Positions 34,510-42,860 of a stretch of 64,000 nt of DNA are shown piece by piece; position 1 is the stretch's first letter; each line of letters starts with the position of its first letter. Below the pieces are notes generated by a model that worked only from the letters and a program-made list of their open reading frames with translations, was not told the DNA's origin and did no database searches. The stretch spans positions 64,513 through 128,512 of the forward strand of contig PZPC01000004.1 in the NCBI GenBank assembly GCA_003045895.1, read 5' to 3'. Position numbers and translations under genes: made by a program. Source of the stretch: Bacteroidota bacterium (GTDB taxonomy: Bacteria; Bacteroidota; Bacteroidia; Chitinophagales; Saprospiraceae).

Positions 34510-35859
34510 TTATACTTTCCTCAATTCCGCCAACCGTTCCTCCCAGTGGGTAAAGCCGAAACCAGCGAGTACGGTGTCGAGCTTTTCTTTGATCTTGTCG
34601 TTACTGAGGTTGCCGAGGCTTCCTTCGTGGGTATGGTTGAGCCGGGTAGGCGGATCAAAGGTGCTGGCCTCGATATCGGCGGCTATTTTGCGGTAAGCAT
34701 CCCGAAACGGCAGCCCTTCCAGTACGGCAGCATTGACGGCTTCCACGCTGTAAAGCAGGCGGTATTTTTCGTCGTCGAGGAGGTTGTCTTTAACGGCCAG
34801 GTTGGCGATGGCGTAAGTAGCGATGGCCAGGACGTCTTTCATCTGCTGAATAGCTGGCAGGATAATTTCTTTGAGCAACTGAAAATCGCGGTGATAGCCC
34901 GAGGGTAAGTTGCCGACGAGCTGGCTCACCTGGGCGGGCAGACTGAGGAGTTGGTTGCTGCGTCCCCGCAGCAGCTCGAATACATCGGGGTTCTTTTTGT
35001 GGGGCATGATGCTGGAGCCGGTGGTCAGCTCGTTGGGCAGCTTCAGGAAGCCAAAATTCTGGGAATTGTACAGGCAGACGTCCATAGCCAGTTTGCCGAT
35101 GGTCTGCGCCGTTCCCGCCAGGGCAAAACTCAGGTTGAGCTCAGTCTTTCCGCGCCCCATTTGGGCGTGCACCACGTTGTAGGCCAGTTCGCGGAAGCCC
35201 AACAGGTCGGTTGTACGCTGGCGGTTGAGGGGGAAAGAAGAACCGTAGCCCGCCGCCGATCCCAGCGGATTCTGGTCGATAATGCGGTGGGTAGCTTGCC
35301 AGAGATGGAGGTCGTCGACGAGGCTTTCGGCGTAAGCGCCAAACCAGAGGCCAAAACTGGAGACCATCGCCACCTGCAGGTGGGTATACCCCGGCAGGAG
35401 CACATCCTGGTACTGGTTCGATTTTTCGAGCAACAGCGCACTCAACTCACCAATGCTCCGCACCAGGGCCGCCACCTCCGTGCGAAAGTAGAGGCGTAGG
35501 TCCACCAGTACCTGGTCGTTGCGGGAACGGCCACTGTGGATTTTTTTACCGACATCGCCGAGTTGTTCCGTCAACAGCAACTCCACCTGGGAATGCACGT
35601 CTTCTACGCCGTCGGCAATGACGAAGGTACCGTCAACGGCCGTCTGGTACAATTGTTTCAACACCACGGCCAGTTGTTCGTACTCGGCAGGGTCGAGCAG
35701 ACCCACTTCACTGAGCATCTTTCCGTGAGCCAGCGAACCCAGGATATCGAACGGTGCCAGGAGCAAGTCCAGTTCGCGGTCTTGGCCAACGGTGAAAGCT
35801 TCGATCTGAGCGTCGAGTTGATACGCTTTTTGCCACAGTTTGTTTTTTGGATTACTCAT
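34510..35859 (-). CDS. argH: Argininosuccinate lyase
   Basis: Fumarase/aspartase-superfamily lyase of 449 residues. It splits argininosuccinate to arginine and fumarate, the last step of arginine synthesis. The superfamily signature GSSIMPHKKNPDVFELLRGR is complete, with the catalytic serine in its flexible loop. Further blocks are EDVHSQVELLLTEQLGD, KIHSGRSRNDQVLVDLRLYF, LPGYTHLQVAMVSSFGLWF and NPLGSAAGYGSSFPLNRQRT. The start ATG (35857-35859) overlaps the end of the thioesterase gene by 8 bp, so the two are probably translationally coupled. An M20 deacetylase of arginine type lies three genes upstream. Confidence 0.96.
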   Translation of the reverse strand: MSNPKNKLWQKAYQLDAQIEAFTVGQDRELDLLLAPFDILGSLAHGKMLSEVGLLDPAEYEQLAVVLKQLYQTAVDGTFVIADGVEDVHSQVELLLTEQLGDVGKKIHSGRSRNDQVLVDLRLYFRTEVAALVRSIGELSALLLEKSNQYQDVLLPGYTHLQVAMVSSFGLWFGAYAESLVDDLHLWQATHRIIDQNPLGSAAGYGSSFPLNRQRTTDLLGFRELAYNVVHAQMGRGKTELNLSFALAGTAQTIGKLAMDVCLYNSQNFGFLKLPNELTTGSSIMPHKKNPDVFELLRGRSNQLLSLPAQVSQLVGNLPSGYHRDFQLLKEIILPAIQQMKDVLAIATYAIANLAVKDNLLDDEKYRLLYSVEAVNAAVLEGLPFRDAYRKIAADIEASTFDPPTRLNHTHEGSLGNLSNDKIKEKLDTVLAGFGFTHWEERLAELRKV

Positions 35860-36418
35860 GTTGGTCGGTTAAGTTCAAACGAATATTGTACCCCTCGAGC
35901 AGGGCCAGTGAGGTAGGAGACAAGGGGTGGAGGGATTCCTGGATCTTGCGGTTCTGTTGTTTGGCTTCGAGCCGACGAACACTTTTCAAGAAGCGGTTGA
36001 CATCACTTTCGGTTGCCAAAACCAGGCCGGGAACAAGGGCCGTATCCCCCGCTTCGTCCTTGGCGACCATGGTGAAGTAGGACGAATTGCAATGTTTCAC
36101 AAAACCGCTCTGGATATTTTCGGATTCTACCCGGATACCTACGACCATGGAACTGCGCCCCACGTAGTTGATGGATGCTTTCATCGTCACGAGTTCACCG
36201 ATCTCAATGGGATTGCGAAAATTGACGGTATCTACCGATGCAGTCACGCAGTAGGTACCCGAATGCTTCGATGCGCAGGCAAAAGCGATCTGGTCCATGA
36301 GCGAGAGGATGTAGCCCCCGTGAATCTTACCCCCAAAATTGGAATGGGAAGGCTGCATCAGCATAGACAGGAAAACTTCGGAATCCCGGGTGGTTTTGAA
36401 AGCAGGGGTGGTAGCCAT
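35852..36418 (-). CDS. Hotdog-fold acyl-CoA thioesterase
   Basis: Single hotdog domain (about 25-135) of the YciA/acyl-CoA hydrolase type: MLMQPSHSNFGGKIHGGYIL, MDQIAFACASKHSGTYCVTA, VDTVNFRNPIEIGELVTMKA and GRSSMVVGIRVESEN. The family hydrolyses acyl-CoA thioesters in the cytoplasm, usually as a homohexamer. The active-site aspartate equivalent lies in the central helix (SLMDQIA). The preferred start is the ATG at 36416-36418 (MATTPAFKTTRDSEVF, 188 residues); the longer frame to 36481 has no family support. The C-terminal 50-residue tail is unusual in length. It overlaps argH by 8 bp. Its link to arginine synthesis is unclear and may be only positional. Confidence 0.88.
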   Translation of the reverse strand: MATTPAFKTTRDSEVFLSMLMQPSHSNFGGKIHGGYILSLMDQIAFACASKHSGTYCVTASVDTVNFRNPIEIGELVTMKASINYVGRSSMVVGIRVESENIQSGFVKHCNSSYFTMVAKDEAGDTALVPGLVLATESDVNRFLKSVRRLEAKQQNRKIQESLHPLSPTSLALLEGYNIRLNLTDQHE

Positions 36419-36518
36419 AAAGGATTGGTTTGATGGAGGCGGAAAGTGACGGCACAAAAGTAGCTTTACCAACGCTGGCAAAGCTCAGAAAATAGTGGAT
36501 CGCATTGTTTTTGCCCAA

Positions 36519-37055
36519 CTACACCGTGGTGGTATAATGGAGCTGTACGAGTCCGCTGGCAAATGTTTTGGCACCCAGGCAGTGGAGCCGTTGTACGGGT
36601 CGGCCGTCCTGAAAGAGTTTGATGCCGTTGCCGACCAGGATCGGAACCACGGAAATGATCAATTCGTCAATCAGTTGGTGTCGGAGTAATTCGTTGACGA
36701 CCTCCGCACCACCATTGCAAAAAATATGCTTGCCTGGTTTTTTTTTCAAATTGGCGATGAGTTCGGGCAAAGGACCGGCATAAAAAGAGGTGTTCGCTAC
36801 GCCGGGTCGTGCCGTGCGGGTGATGATGATGTTTTGTAGGTCGGGGTGTGGCAACTCGGGAACCTGTTGCAGCACCCAGTCGTAGGTCCGGCGGCCCATA
36901 ATCATCGTATCCACCGTTTCCACGAAACCAAAATAGCCATAATCTTCGCCTTCCCGGGCGACGATATCGAGAAAAGCGAGGTCGTCATTCGGTTGGGCGA
37001 TGTAGCCGTCGAGGCTGGTTGCGATGTAGAGGATCACCTTGCGGGGAGTAGCCAT
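36519..37055 (-). CDS. Dihydrofolate reductase-like (RibD C-terminal domain) protein
   Basis: Protein of 178 residues of the RibD_C/DHFR-like fold: RKVILYIATSLDGYIAQPND, then DTMIMGRRTYDWVL, IITRTARP, KHIFCNGGAEVVNELLRHQL and IDELIISVVPILVGNGIKLF. This YyaP/YwjB-type group binds NADPH, but its substrates are mostly unknown. It is not the folate-pathway DHFR. The open frame continues upstream to 37334, but that part overlaps the deacetylase gene; the ATG at 37053-37055 (MATPRK) is the supported start. It lies 8 bp after the M20 deacetylase gene. Confidence 0.9.
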   Translation of the reverse strand: MATPRKVILYIATSLDGYIAQPNDDLAFLDIVAREGEDYGYFGFVETVDTMIMGRRTYDWVLQQVPELPHPDLQNIIITRTARPGVANTSFYAGPLPELIANLKKKPGKHIFCNGGAEVVNELLRHQLIDELIISVVPILVGNGIKLFQDGRPVQRLHCLGAKTFASGLVQLHYTTTV

Positions 37056-37063
37056 GTTTTTGG

Positions 37064-38113
37064 TCAATTGAAGAGTGAAAGTAGGACGTTTAAATAAGTA
37101 GCCACCCCGGCTTCGATCTCGGTACGGCGGATGTACTCCTCGGCGGTATGCGAACGCGCGCTGTCGCCGGGCCCCAATTTGATGGTCGGGAAGGGCAGCA
37201 GTGCCTGGTCGCTCAGTGTCGGCGAGCCGTAGGGCCGCAATCCTGCCGCCAGGGCTGCTTGCGCCAGCGGATGGTCGGCGGCGATGCTCGAAGATTGCAG
37301 GCGCAAGGAACGGGCCGTCAGCTGGGATTGGCAAATGCGTTGCAACTGCCCGACCACTTCCTCGTTGGTGTACCGCTCATTGACGCGGACATCTACGACG
37401 AAGCGGCAGCGGTCGGGAACCACATTGTGTTGGGTGCCCGCCTCGATCTGGGTGACGGATACCTGCACGGGGCCCAGCAAGGGCGAATCCAGGGGGAAGC
37501 GGTAATGGCGCAGGCGGTCGATATCTTCCAACGCCAGATACAGCGCATTGACCCCTTCTGCCCGCGCGGCGTGGCCCGCCACGCCGGTTGCTTTGCCATC
37601 GATCACGACGAGGCCCCGCTCGGCGAAAGCCACGTCCAGAGAAGTCGGTTCGCCCACGATGCCGCAGGCTATGGGGCCCAGTTCTGCTAAAATGCTGGCT
37701 ACTCCACCGGCACCGCTGATCTCTTCTTCGGCGGTAGCGGCCAGGAGGAGGTTGTAGGGCAGGTCCTGGCGTTGTTGAAGGGCCAAAAAGGTAGCGATCA
37801 AACTGACCAGGGGCCCGCCGGCATCGTTGCTGCCCAGACCGAACAGTTGATCGGCCTCCCAGTGCGCGCCGAAGGGGTCGCGTTGCCAGCTGGCTGCCGG
37901 GCGTACCGTGTCGTGGTGCGAGTTGAGCAGCACCACGGGCAAGCCTGCCCGCCAGTGCGGATGCCTGACCCAGACGTTGTTGCCCTGGCGCTGGGGAAGG
38001 AGTTGTTGGTTTTGCAGGAACCCGAAGATTAGGGTCGCCGTAGCATCTTCTTCCCGCGAGAAGGAGGGCGTACGAATCAATTGCTCCAGCAGGTGGATGC
38101 TGTCGTCGATCAT
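37064..38113 (-). CDS. argE: M20 family metallo-deacetylase (N-acetylornithine/N-acetylcitrulline deacetylase-like)
   Basis: Dizinc peptidase-fold deacetylase of 349 residues. Zinc and catalytic residues appear in order: LNSHHDTV (His, Asp), GLGSNDAGGPL (bridging Asp), AATAEEEISGAGG (catalytic Glu and zinc Glu), IVGEPTSLD (Glu/Asp ligand) and SARSHTAEEY (His). The dimerisation lid is GVAGHAARAEGVNAL. The family removes acetyl or succinyl groups from ornithine or citrulline in arginine synthesis; with argH in the same cluster this role is favoured. The ATG at 38111-38113 (MIDDSIHLLEQLIRTPSFS) is preferred over an upstream TTG at 38146. A promoter-like TATTTTTG lies about 57-64 bp upstream of the start. 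Confidence 0.87.
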   Translation of the reverse strand: MIDDSIHLLEQLIRTPSFSREEDATATLIFGFLQNQQLLPQRQGNNVWVRHPHWRAGLPVVLLNSHHDTVRPAASWQRDPFGAHWEADQLFGLGSNDAGGPLVSLIATFLALQQRQDLPYNLLLAATAEEEISGAGGVASILAELGPIACGIVGEPTSLDVAFAERGLVVIDGKATGVAGHAARAEGVNALYLALEDIDRLRHYRFPLDSPLLGPVQVSVTQIEAGTQHNVVPDRCRFVVDVRVNERYTNEEVVGQLQRICQSQLTARSLRLQSSSIAADHPLAQAALAAGLRPYGSPTLSDQALLPFPTIKLGPGDSARSHTAEEYIRRTEIEAGVATYLNVLLSLFN

Positions 38114-38169
38114 GGATGTCACCGCAGGAGGATGGTTGGTGGTCAAATCAGGGAGGTTATGGTTAGGTA

Positions 38170-38177
38170 CAAAAATA
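38170..38177 (-). promoter_or_regulatory. Promoter -7-like element for the arginine cluster
   Basis: Minus-strand TATTTTTG fits the Bacteroidota TAnnTTTG element. It would start transcription about 50 nt before the deacetylase ATG, which also supports the shorter start. No clear -33 TTG is present. Confidence 0.45.
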
Positions 38178-38264
38178 AGGGCCCTGGCGGCGAAAGCCTA
38201 ATTAACCGACTGGATTATTGCGTTTTCTGCTTCAAACGGGAAACTGCAACCCCCGCAAATTGCG

Positions 38265-38272
38265 TATGTTTG
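38265..38272 (+). promoter_or_regulatory. Promoter -7-like element for the Ppx/GppA gene
   Basis: TATGTTTG matches TAnnTTTG and lies 22 bp before the ATG at 38295, so the leader would be short. The -33 region is not distinct. Confidence 0.4.
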
Positions 38273-38294
38273 TTGCTCGCAACCCACTTTATTT

Positions 38295-39203
38295 ATGCCA
38301 AACTATGCCGTTGTTGATTGTGGTACCAATACTTTTCACCTGCTGATCGCTGCTCCGGCGGCCGACGGCAGCTTTACGGAAGTGTACCGGGAGAGCCGCT
38401 TCGTAAAGTTGGCGGAAGAAGGTATTGGAAAAATTGGGGAAGCAGCCTTCCAGCGAGCCCTCCAGACCCTGGAGGATTACAGCAAGGTCATTGCCCAACA
38501 CGAGGTGGTGGCTACCCGGGTTTCTGGTACCGCCGCCCTGCGTACAGCTACCAATGGCCAGCAGTTGGTGGAAGAAGTTGCGGCCCGAACGGGCCTGGCG
38601 ATCAGCATTATTCCCGGCAAGGAGGAGGCACAACTCATTTACCGGGGCGTACGGGATGCCATCGGGCCCCAGGTTGGTCGCTGGCTGGTGATGGACATCG
38701 GTGGGGGGAGCGTAGAATTTATTATCGTCGACGAAGAAGGCGTGCGTTGGTTCGAAAGCTTTCCGATCGGCGTGGCAGTCCTCTACAAACAATTCCACCA
38801 CACGGAACCCATCAGTGCCGCCGAGGTGGAGCAGACGCGGTTGTTCCTCAATAGCCAGTTGGTAGATTTACAACTGGCCCTGGCCCGTTTTCCTACGCAA
38901 CACCTGGTGGGTGCCGCCGGTACCTTCGACATCATCGCTAATCTGCTGGGCAAATTGCGGCCCACGCCCCACAGTGCTGCGGTTGACCTGGATGGTTTCG
39001 CCGCCCTTTACGATCGCCTACTCCGGTCTACCTACGCAGAACGACTGGTCATGCCCAATATTCCCACTGACCGGGCCGATATGATTGTGGTGGCCTTTAT
39101 CCTGATTCAGCTGGTCCTGGAAAAAGCCCAAATCAACCAGTTGACGGTTTCTTCATTTTCGATGAAAGAAGGTATGCTGGCGCAAATGTTGACCCTTCGC
39201 TGA
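38295..39203 (+). CDS. Ppx/GppA family exopolyphosphatase-like protein
   Basis: Protein of 302 residues of the actin-like ATPase fold Ppx/GppA family, which hydrolyses polyphosphate or (p)ppGpp. Signatures are phosphate-1 YAVVDCGTNTFHLLIA, the RVSGTAALRTATNG block, PGKEEAQLIYRGVRDAI, phosphate-2 LVMDIGGGSVEFIIVDE and GAAGTFDIIANLLGKLRPTP. It lacks the C-terminal HD-like extension of long Ppx enzymes, so it is the short core type. It is monocistronic and divergent from the arginine cluster, with 181 bp between the starts. Polyphosphatase and pppGpp phosphatase activities cannot be separated from sequence. Confidence 0.92.
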   Translation: MPNYAVVDCGTNTFHLLIAAPAADGSFTEVYRESRFVKLAEEGIGKIGEAAFQRALQTLEDYSKVIAQHEVVATRVSGTAALRTATNGQQLVEEVAARTGLAISIIPGKEEAQLIYRGVRDAIGPQVGRWLVMDIGGGSVEFIIVDEEGVRWFESFPIGVAVLYKQFHHTEPISAAEVEQTRLFLNSQLVDLQLALARFPTQHLVGAAGTFDIIANLLGKLRPTPHSAAVDLDGFAALYDRLLRSTYAERLVMPNIPTDRADMIVVAFILIQLVLEKAQINQLTVSSFSMKEGMLAQMLTLR

Positions 39204-39337
39204 CCATTTTTGTGGTCAAGCTAAAGCTAAAATAGTAAGCGACTGACAAGGAGCGTTATTTTTGTTTTTGCTTGACTTTAATCACAAAAATTGTCAGCGA
39301 ACCATACTTAAAGCTGAAGTGTAAGAAAATTCGGTTA

Positions 39338-39484
39338 ATGGCTACTAACTATCAACCAGACCCCGCTATGACACCCTTGTTCAAAAAGCTGAATTTTAAA
39401 AAGCAGAAAAACATCCTTTGCCTTCCTGCACCGACTTCATTTGATGCGGAGTTGACGGCGATAGTTGAATTGGCCTCCGTTTGA
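39338..39484 (+). pseudogene. Small ORF, probable N-terminal remnant of a larger conserved gene
   Basis: An ATG at 39338 opens 48 codons ending at TGA (39482-39484). The segment MTPLFKKLNFKKQKNILCLP followed by APTSFDAELTAI reads like the conserved N-terminus of a longer Bacteroidota protein rather than a natural small protein, and it stops abruptly. Its stop overlaps the TTG start codon of the sigma factor gene (TTGA), so its translation might now feed ribosomes to the sigma factor. A promoter-like TATTTTTG lies at 39257-39264. Either a truncated gene or a coupled leader peptide is possible; I cannot decide without homologues. Confidence 0.5.
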
Positions 39485-39996
39485 AAAACCAGTTCCAACA
39501 TATCATCGACCAGCACTACGGGATCCTCTACAAGATCGGGCGGGCCTATACCCAGGATCAGGCCGATTTTGAGGACCTGTACCAGGAGATGTTGATCCAG
39601 TTGTGGCAGTCTTTTCCACGGTTTCAGGGGGCGTCCAAGCTGTCGACGTTCATCTATCGCGTGGCGCTGAACACGGCGCTTACCCACCAGCGCAAGGCCC
39701 GCCGACGGGGTGCTGCCTTGCCCCTGGAGGAGCAGTTGTACCACCTGCCCGATTCCAGCGCAGCCGAATCCGATGTGGAACGCCAGCGGGAGCAGCAGGT
39801 CAATTTGCTGTACCAGTGCATCAACAAATTGAAACAGGAAGACCGCGCAGTTATCCTGCTCCACCTGGAAGGAAATTCTTACGAGGAGATGGCCGACATC
39901 CTGGGGATGACGGTATCAAATATCGGGGTTCGCTTGCTGCGGGTCAGGCAACGATTGCAAAAACTATTAATCGCCAAAGGGTATGCAGGAGTTTGA
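39481..39996 (+). CDS. ECF-type RNA polymerase sigma-70 factor
   Basis: Sigma factor of 171 residues. Region 2 (about 10-75) contains LYKIGRAYTQDQADFEDLYQ, the core-binding EMLIQLWQSFPRFQGASKL and STFIYRVALNTALTHQRKAR. Region 4 (about 110-165) contains QCINKLKQEDRAVILLHLEG, then the helix-turn-helix SYEEMADILGMTVSNIGVRL and LRVRQRLQKLL. The start is a TTG at 39481 because no ATG lies in frame nearby. The gene end overlaps the next gene by 14 bp, the typical layout of a sigma factor with its membrane regulator. The signal it answers to is not evident. Confidence 0.92.
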   Translation: MKNQFQHIIDQHYGILYKIGRAYTQDQADFEDLYQEMLIQLWQSFPRFQGASKLSTFIYRVALNTALTHQRKARRRGAALPLEEQLYHLPDSSAAESDVERQREQQVNLLYQCINKLKQEDRAVILLHLEGNSYEEMADILGMTVSNIGVRLLRVRQRLQKLLIAKGYAGV

Positions 39997-40606
39997 TCTA
40001 GAATCACTCTGGAACCAGACCGACAAGAGTGCGGAAGACTGGTACCAGCGTTTGCGGCCGGAGCTGGTAGCCCTGGCGCAGCGCAAAAACGACTCGGTGC
40101 TGCAACGCATCCAGCGGATGGTGGCAGCGGAAATGGTGGTCGGGGTGCTGATCCTGGTCGGCCTGCTTTATTACGTGCGCGATTTTCACCCGCTGCTGAT
40201 TGCCGCGATCATTGGTTTTTTTGGGGCCATCCTCTACATCACGTACGCCTATTACCGCAATTTTCAGGAAAAAATCCTGGCGGTACCTACCCTGAATATC
40301 ATTGCGGCTACCTGCGCTTATCTCCAACACGTGGGCGACTACCGGCGGCGACTGCTGCAGCTGTCGATTGTGCTGTTGCCCTTTTCGTTGCTAATCGGAT
40401 TTTTTACCGGATTTGGGATCGGTGCAGACCAGGATTTCAGCAGTTTGCTGACCGTTAAGTTTTGGGCCGTCGTGCTGCCGCTGTTGGCGGTACTCGGGGT
40501 GCTGTTCTACTTTTTTGTCAAGTGGTATTACCGCCTGCTGTTGGGCAACAAGGAAAAAGAATTGCAGCTTGTCCTGAACCGGCTGCTGGAAGAAGAGGTG
40601 CCTTAG
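39983..40606 (+). CDS. Membrane protein coupled to the ECF sigma factor (putative anti-sigma)
   Basis: Protein of 207 residues. An N-terminal cytoplasmic part of about 50 residues (MQEFDLESLWNQTDKSAEDW) is followed by two helices (VVGVLILVGLLYYVRDF, LIAAIIGFFGAILYITYAYY), a loop, then two more helices (LSIVLLPFSLLIGFFTGFGI, FWAVVLPLLAVLGVLFYFFV) and a charged C-terminus. It starts inside the sigma gene (14-bp overlap), so it is probably co-translated. This suggests a membrane-bound anti-sigma role, but no zinc-binding HxxxCxxC motif is present and the family is not recognised. Confidence 0.8.
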   Translation: MQEFDLESLWNQTDKSAEDWYQRLRPELVALAQRKNDSVLQRIQRMVAAEMVVGVLILVGLLYYVRDFHPLLIAAIIGFFGAILYITYAYYRNFQEKILAVPTLNIIAATCAYLQHVGDYRRRLLQLSIVLLPFSLLIGFFTGFGIGADQDFSSLLTVKFWAVVLPLLAVLGVLFYFFVKWYYRLLLGNKEKELQLVLNRLLEEEVP

Positions 40607-40621
40607 GGGCGGGTTAAGTTG

Positions 40622-41860
40622 TTATTCGTACCGCAACGACTCAATAGGGTCCAGCGCTGCTGCCCGCAAGGCGGGATAGAGCCCCGAGAGCAGCCCCACA
40701 AAGGTACAGGTAATGAGGGCTACCGTAATCCACAACCAGGGGAAGAGGAAGGCGCTGCCGAAAAGGACGCTCACGATATTGCCGATCAGTACGCCCAGGA
40801 TAATGCCCAGGATACCCCCCATCTGACAGATAACCACCGCCTCGGTAAGAAACTGAATGAGGATGTTGCGACTGGTAGCACCCAGCGCTTTGCGAATGCC
40901 AATTTCGCGGGTGCGTTCCGTTACCGAAACCAGCATAATATTCATCAGGCCAATGGCTGCGCCCAGGAGGGTGATGAACCCAATGGCAATAGCCGCCAGC
41001 CGCAGGTAAACCGTGTTGTCTTTGATGATGCCGAGTAAGCTATCGCTCTTGGTGATCTCAAAATCATTCTCGGCGCCGGCGGCGAGTTTGCGAATGTTGC
41101 GCATGGTCACGGTGGCCTCCCCGATGGCTGCTTCGATCCGGGTGGGATCGTTTACGGAAACCATGATGCTGTAGCTGGTTTCTTCGGCGCCGTAGTAGCG
41201 CTTGGCCGTTTGTAGCGGGATGAGGATACGGCGATCTTCGCTCTGGTTCATCGAAGAGCCCTTGGATTCCAGCACCCCGATCACCCGAAATTTACCAGTG
41301 GAGGTGGTTACGTATTTACCCATGGCTCGTTCGGCGTTACCCGCGAAGAGCGTTTCCACCATATCGCCACCGAGGATGGTTACCAGGCCACCGCCGGTCG
41401 CTTCGCGTGCCGTGAAGTTGCGTCCCAATTTAATATTGTAAGCCCGGGCTTCCAGGTAATTTTCGTCGATCCCAAAAATAACGACGTTGGGATTGGATTC
41501 CTGGTTTTCGTATTTGATGGTTGCCAGGCCGGAGCAGAACAAAGAGACGGAAGTACGCCCCGGGAAGGGGTAGCGCTCTTTGAAGGTCATCGCCTGTTGG
41601 TAGCTAAAAGGCGCCCCCTCTTTATCTTGCCGGCCGCGCCGGTTGCCGCTAACCCCCTGTCCGGCCGGGTCGATATCGAAGGTGTTGGCCCCCAGGTAAG
41701 AGAGGTTGGCGTTGAGCGAGTAAATAGCCGTGTCAATAGCGGTCAGAATTCCCACCAGCGCCATGATGCCAAAGGCGATGATGACCAGGGTGAGGATGGC
41801 CCGCAGCCAGTTGTCGCGTACGGAGCCCAGTGCTATGTTGATGTTTTCCAGTGTATTCAT
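40622..41860 (-). CDS. ABC transporter permease (MacB/FtsX family)
   Basis: Protein of 412 residues with the MacB layout: N-terminal membrane helix (AILTLVIIAFGIMALVGILT), a large periplasmic MacB_PCD domain (about 45-280) and three C-terminal helices of the FtsX domain (LRLAAIAIGFITLLGAAIGL, then TERTREIGIRKALGAT and GLLSGLYPALRAAALDPIES). Such permeases work with a separate MacB-type ATPase in export of peptides, lipoproteins or antibiotics by mechanotransmission. No ATPase gene lies next to it in this window, so it is an orphan permease that must use an ATPase encoded elsewhere. The cargo is unknown. Confidence 0.92.
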   Translation of the reverse strand: MNTLENINIALGSVRDNWLRAILTLVIIAFGIMALVGILTAIDTAIYSLNANLSYLGANTFDIDPAGQGVSGNRRGRQDKEGAPFSYQQAMTFKERYPFPGRTSVSLFCSGLATIKYENQESNPNVVIFGIDENYLEARAYNIKLGRNFTAREATGGGLVTILGGDMVETLFAGNAERAMGKYVTTSTGKFRVIGVLESKGSSMNQSEDRRILIPLQTAKRYYGAEETSYSIMVSVNDPTRIEAAIGEATVTMRNIRKLAAGAENDFEITKSDSLLGIIKDNTVYLRLAAIAIGFITLLGAAIGLMNIMLVSVTERTREIGIRKALGATSRNILIQFLTEAVVICQMGGILGIILGVLIGNIVSVLFGSAFLFPWLWITVALITCTFVGLLSGLYPALRAAALDPIESLRYE

Positions 41861-41972
41861 GCCAGGTATTTTCGAAGAGTTTAAATGTAAGTAAACTCCC
41901 CCAGCTTGAAAGATTAGTTAGATGAAACCTTAAAATGACTAGATCAACCCACGTAAAATGTACCCCGGTGGC

Positions 41973-42716
41973 TTATGGCCGGAAATCGCGGCGCAACATC
42001 CGCAGGGTACGGAGCACCTTGCCGTTGGCATCGAGCAGGCTCACCAGGTAGACGCCCTGGGGCAGGTCGGTGGCATCGTAGCTGTCGTTTAATTCTGGTT
42101 TGTCGTAGGTTTTTACCCGCCGACCGAGGGTATTGTAAATATCGATACGGGCACAGTTGGCCGGTGCGTTGGCCAGAAAAAAGCGGTCGTATACGGGATT
42201 CGGAAATACCCGGGCGCGTTGGTTTTTGTCCTGAAAAACCGCCGCGTCTTTGGCGTCCAGGAGGTTGACCTGAAAAACGGCGGTCCCGATGATTTCATCC
42301 GGGCGGCTGATCTCACGAAAAAAGACCTCAATTTTACCCTGCCCGGGAACATTGTACATCAACAAGGTGAGATACAACTCGAAGGATTCTCCCGGTGCCA
42401 AAACAACCGGTGCCACGATACCCTGGATGGGGTTGTAGTTGCTGGTTACCTGCGGCGGATAGCTGGCCTCCTTGTCGCATAGCTGGCTTTCCCAGGCAAA
42501 AGGCTGGTACTCGACGGCTTTGTCCCAGCGCAGGCGCAGGGTGCGTTGCGTAGGGTTGGTGACGGTGACCTTGAGTACCTCTTCCTGCCCTGCCTGGGCC
42601 GGTTGTATAACCAATTGCTTTTTTATGACAGCGGGTTCCAACAAAAGAAGTTTCTGGGCCTGGCTGTTAAATGGGATAAAATACAGGAAAAACAAAAAGA
42701 GTAAGCTAATTCTCAT
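41973..42716 (-). CDS. T9SS-sorted protein of unknown function
   Basis: Protein of 247 residues with signal peptide MRISLLFLFFLYFIPFNSQA. The middle part (about 30-150) is an Ig-like domain of the type that carries KVTVTNPTQRTLRLRWDKAV and VVLAPGESFELYLTLLMYNV, reminiscent of DUF916/BACON-like fibronectin folds. The last 80 residues are a T9SS type A sorting domain: VFPNPVYDRFFLAN, IDIYNTLGRRVKTYD and LPQGVYLVSLLDANGKVLRT. It should be secreted and attached to the cell surface. It lies upstream (minus strand) of the orphan permease gene with a 112-bp gap. No enzymatic residues were found. Confidence 0.8.
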   Translation of the reverse strand: MRISLLFLFFLYFIPFNSQAQKLLLLEPAVIKKQLVIQPAQAGQEEVLKVTVTNPTQRTLRLRWDKAVEYQPFAWESQLCDKEASYPPQVTSNYNPIQGIVAPVVLAPGESFELYLTLLMYNVPGQGKIEVFFREISRPDEIIGTAVFQVNLLDAKDAAVFQDKNQRARVFPNPVYDRFFLANAPANCARIDIYNTLGRRVKTYDKPELNDSYDATDLPQGVYLVSLLDANGKVLRTLRMLRRDFRP

Positions 42717-42860
42717 AATGCTTGCTTGAGTCAGGGAAGATCGGGGTTAGATAACAGCCTTTGCACCAGGGGTAAAAGTAAGGAGAAAGCGGCAATAGTT
42801 AGGCAGGCTTTTGCCAAAGGGCAGGATATTTTGTGCAAAAAGTAGCGTGGTTTAAATTGA

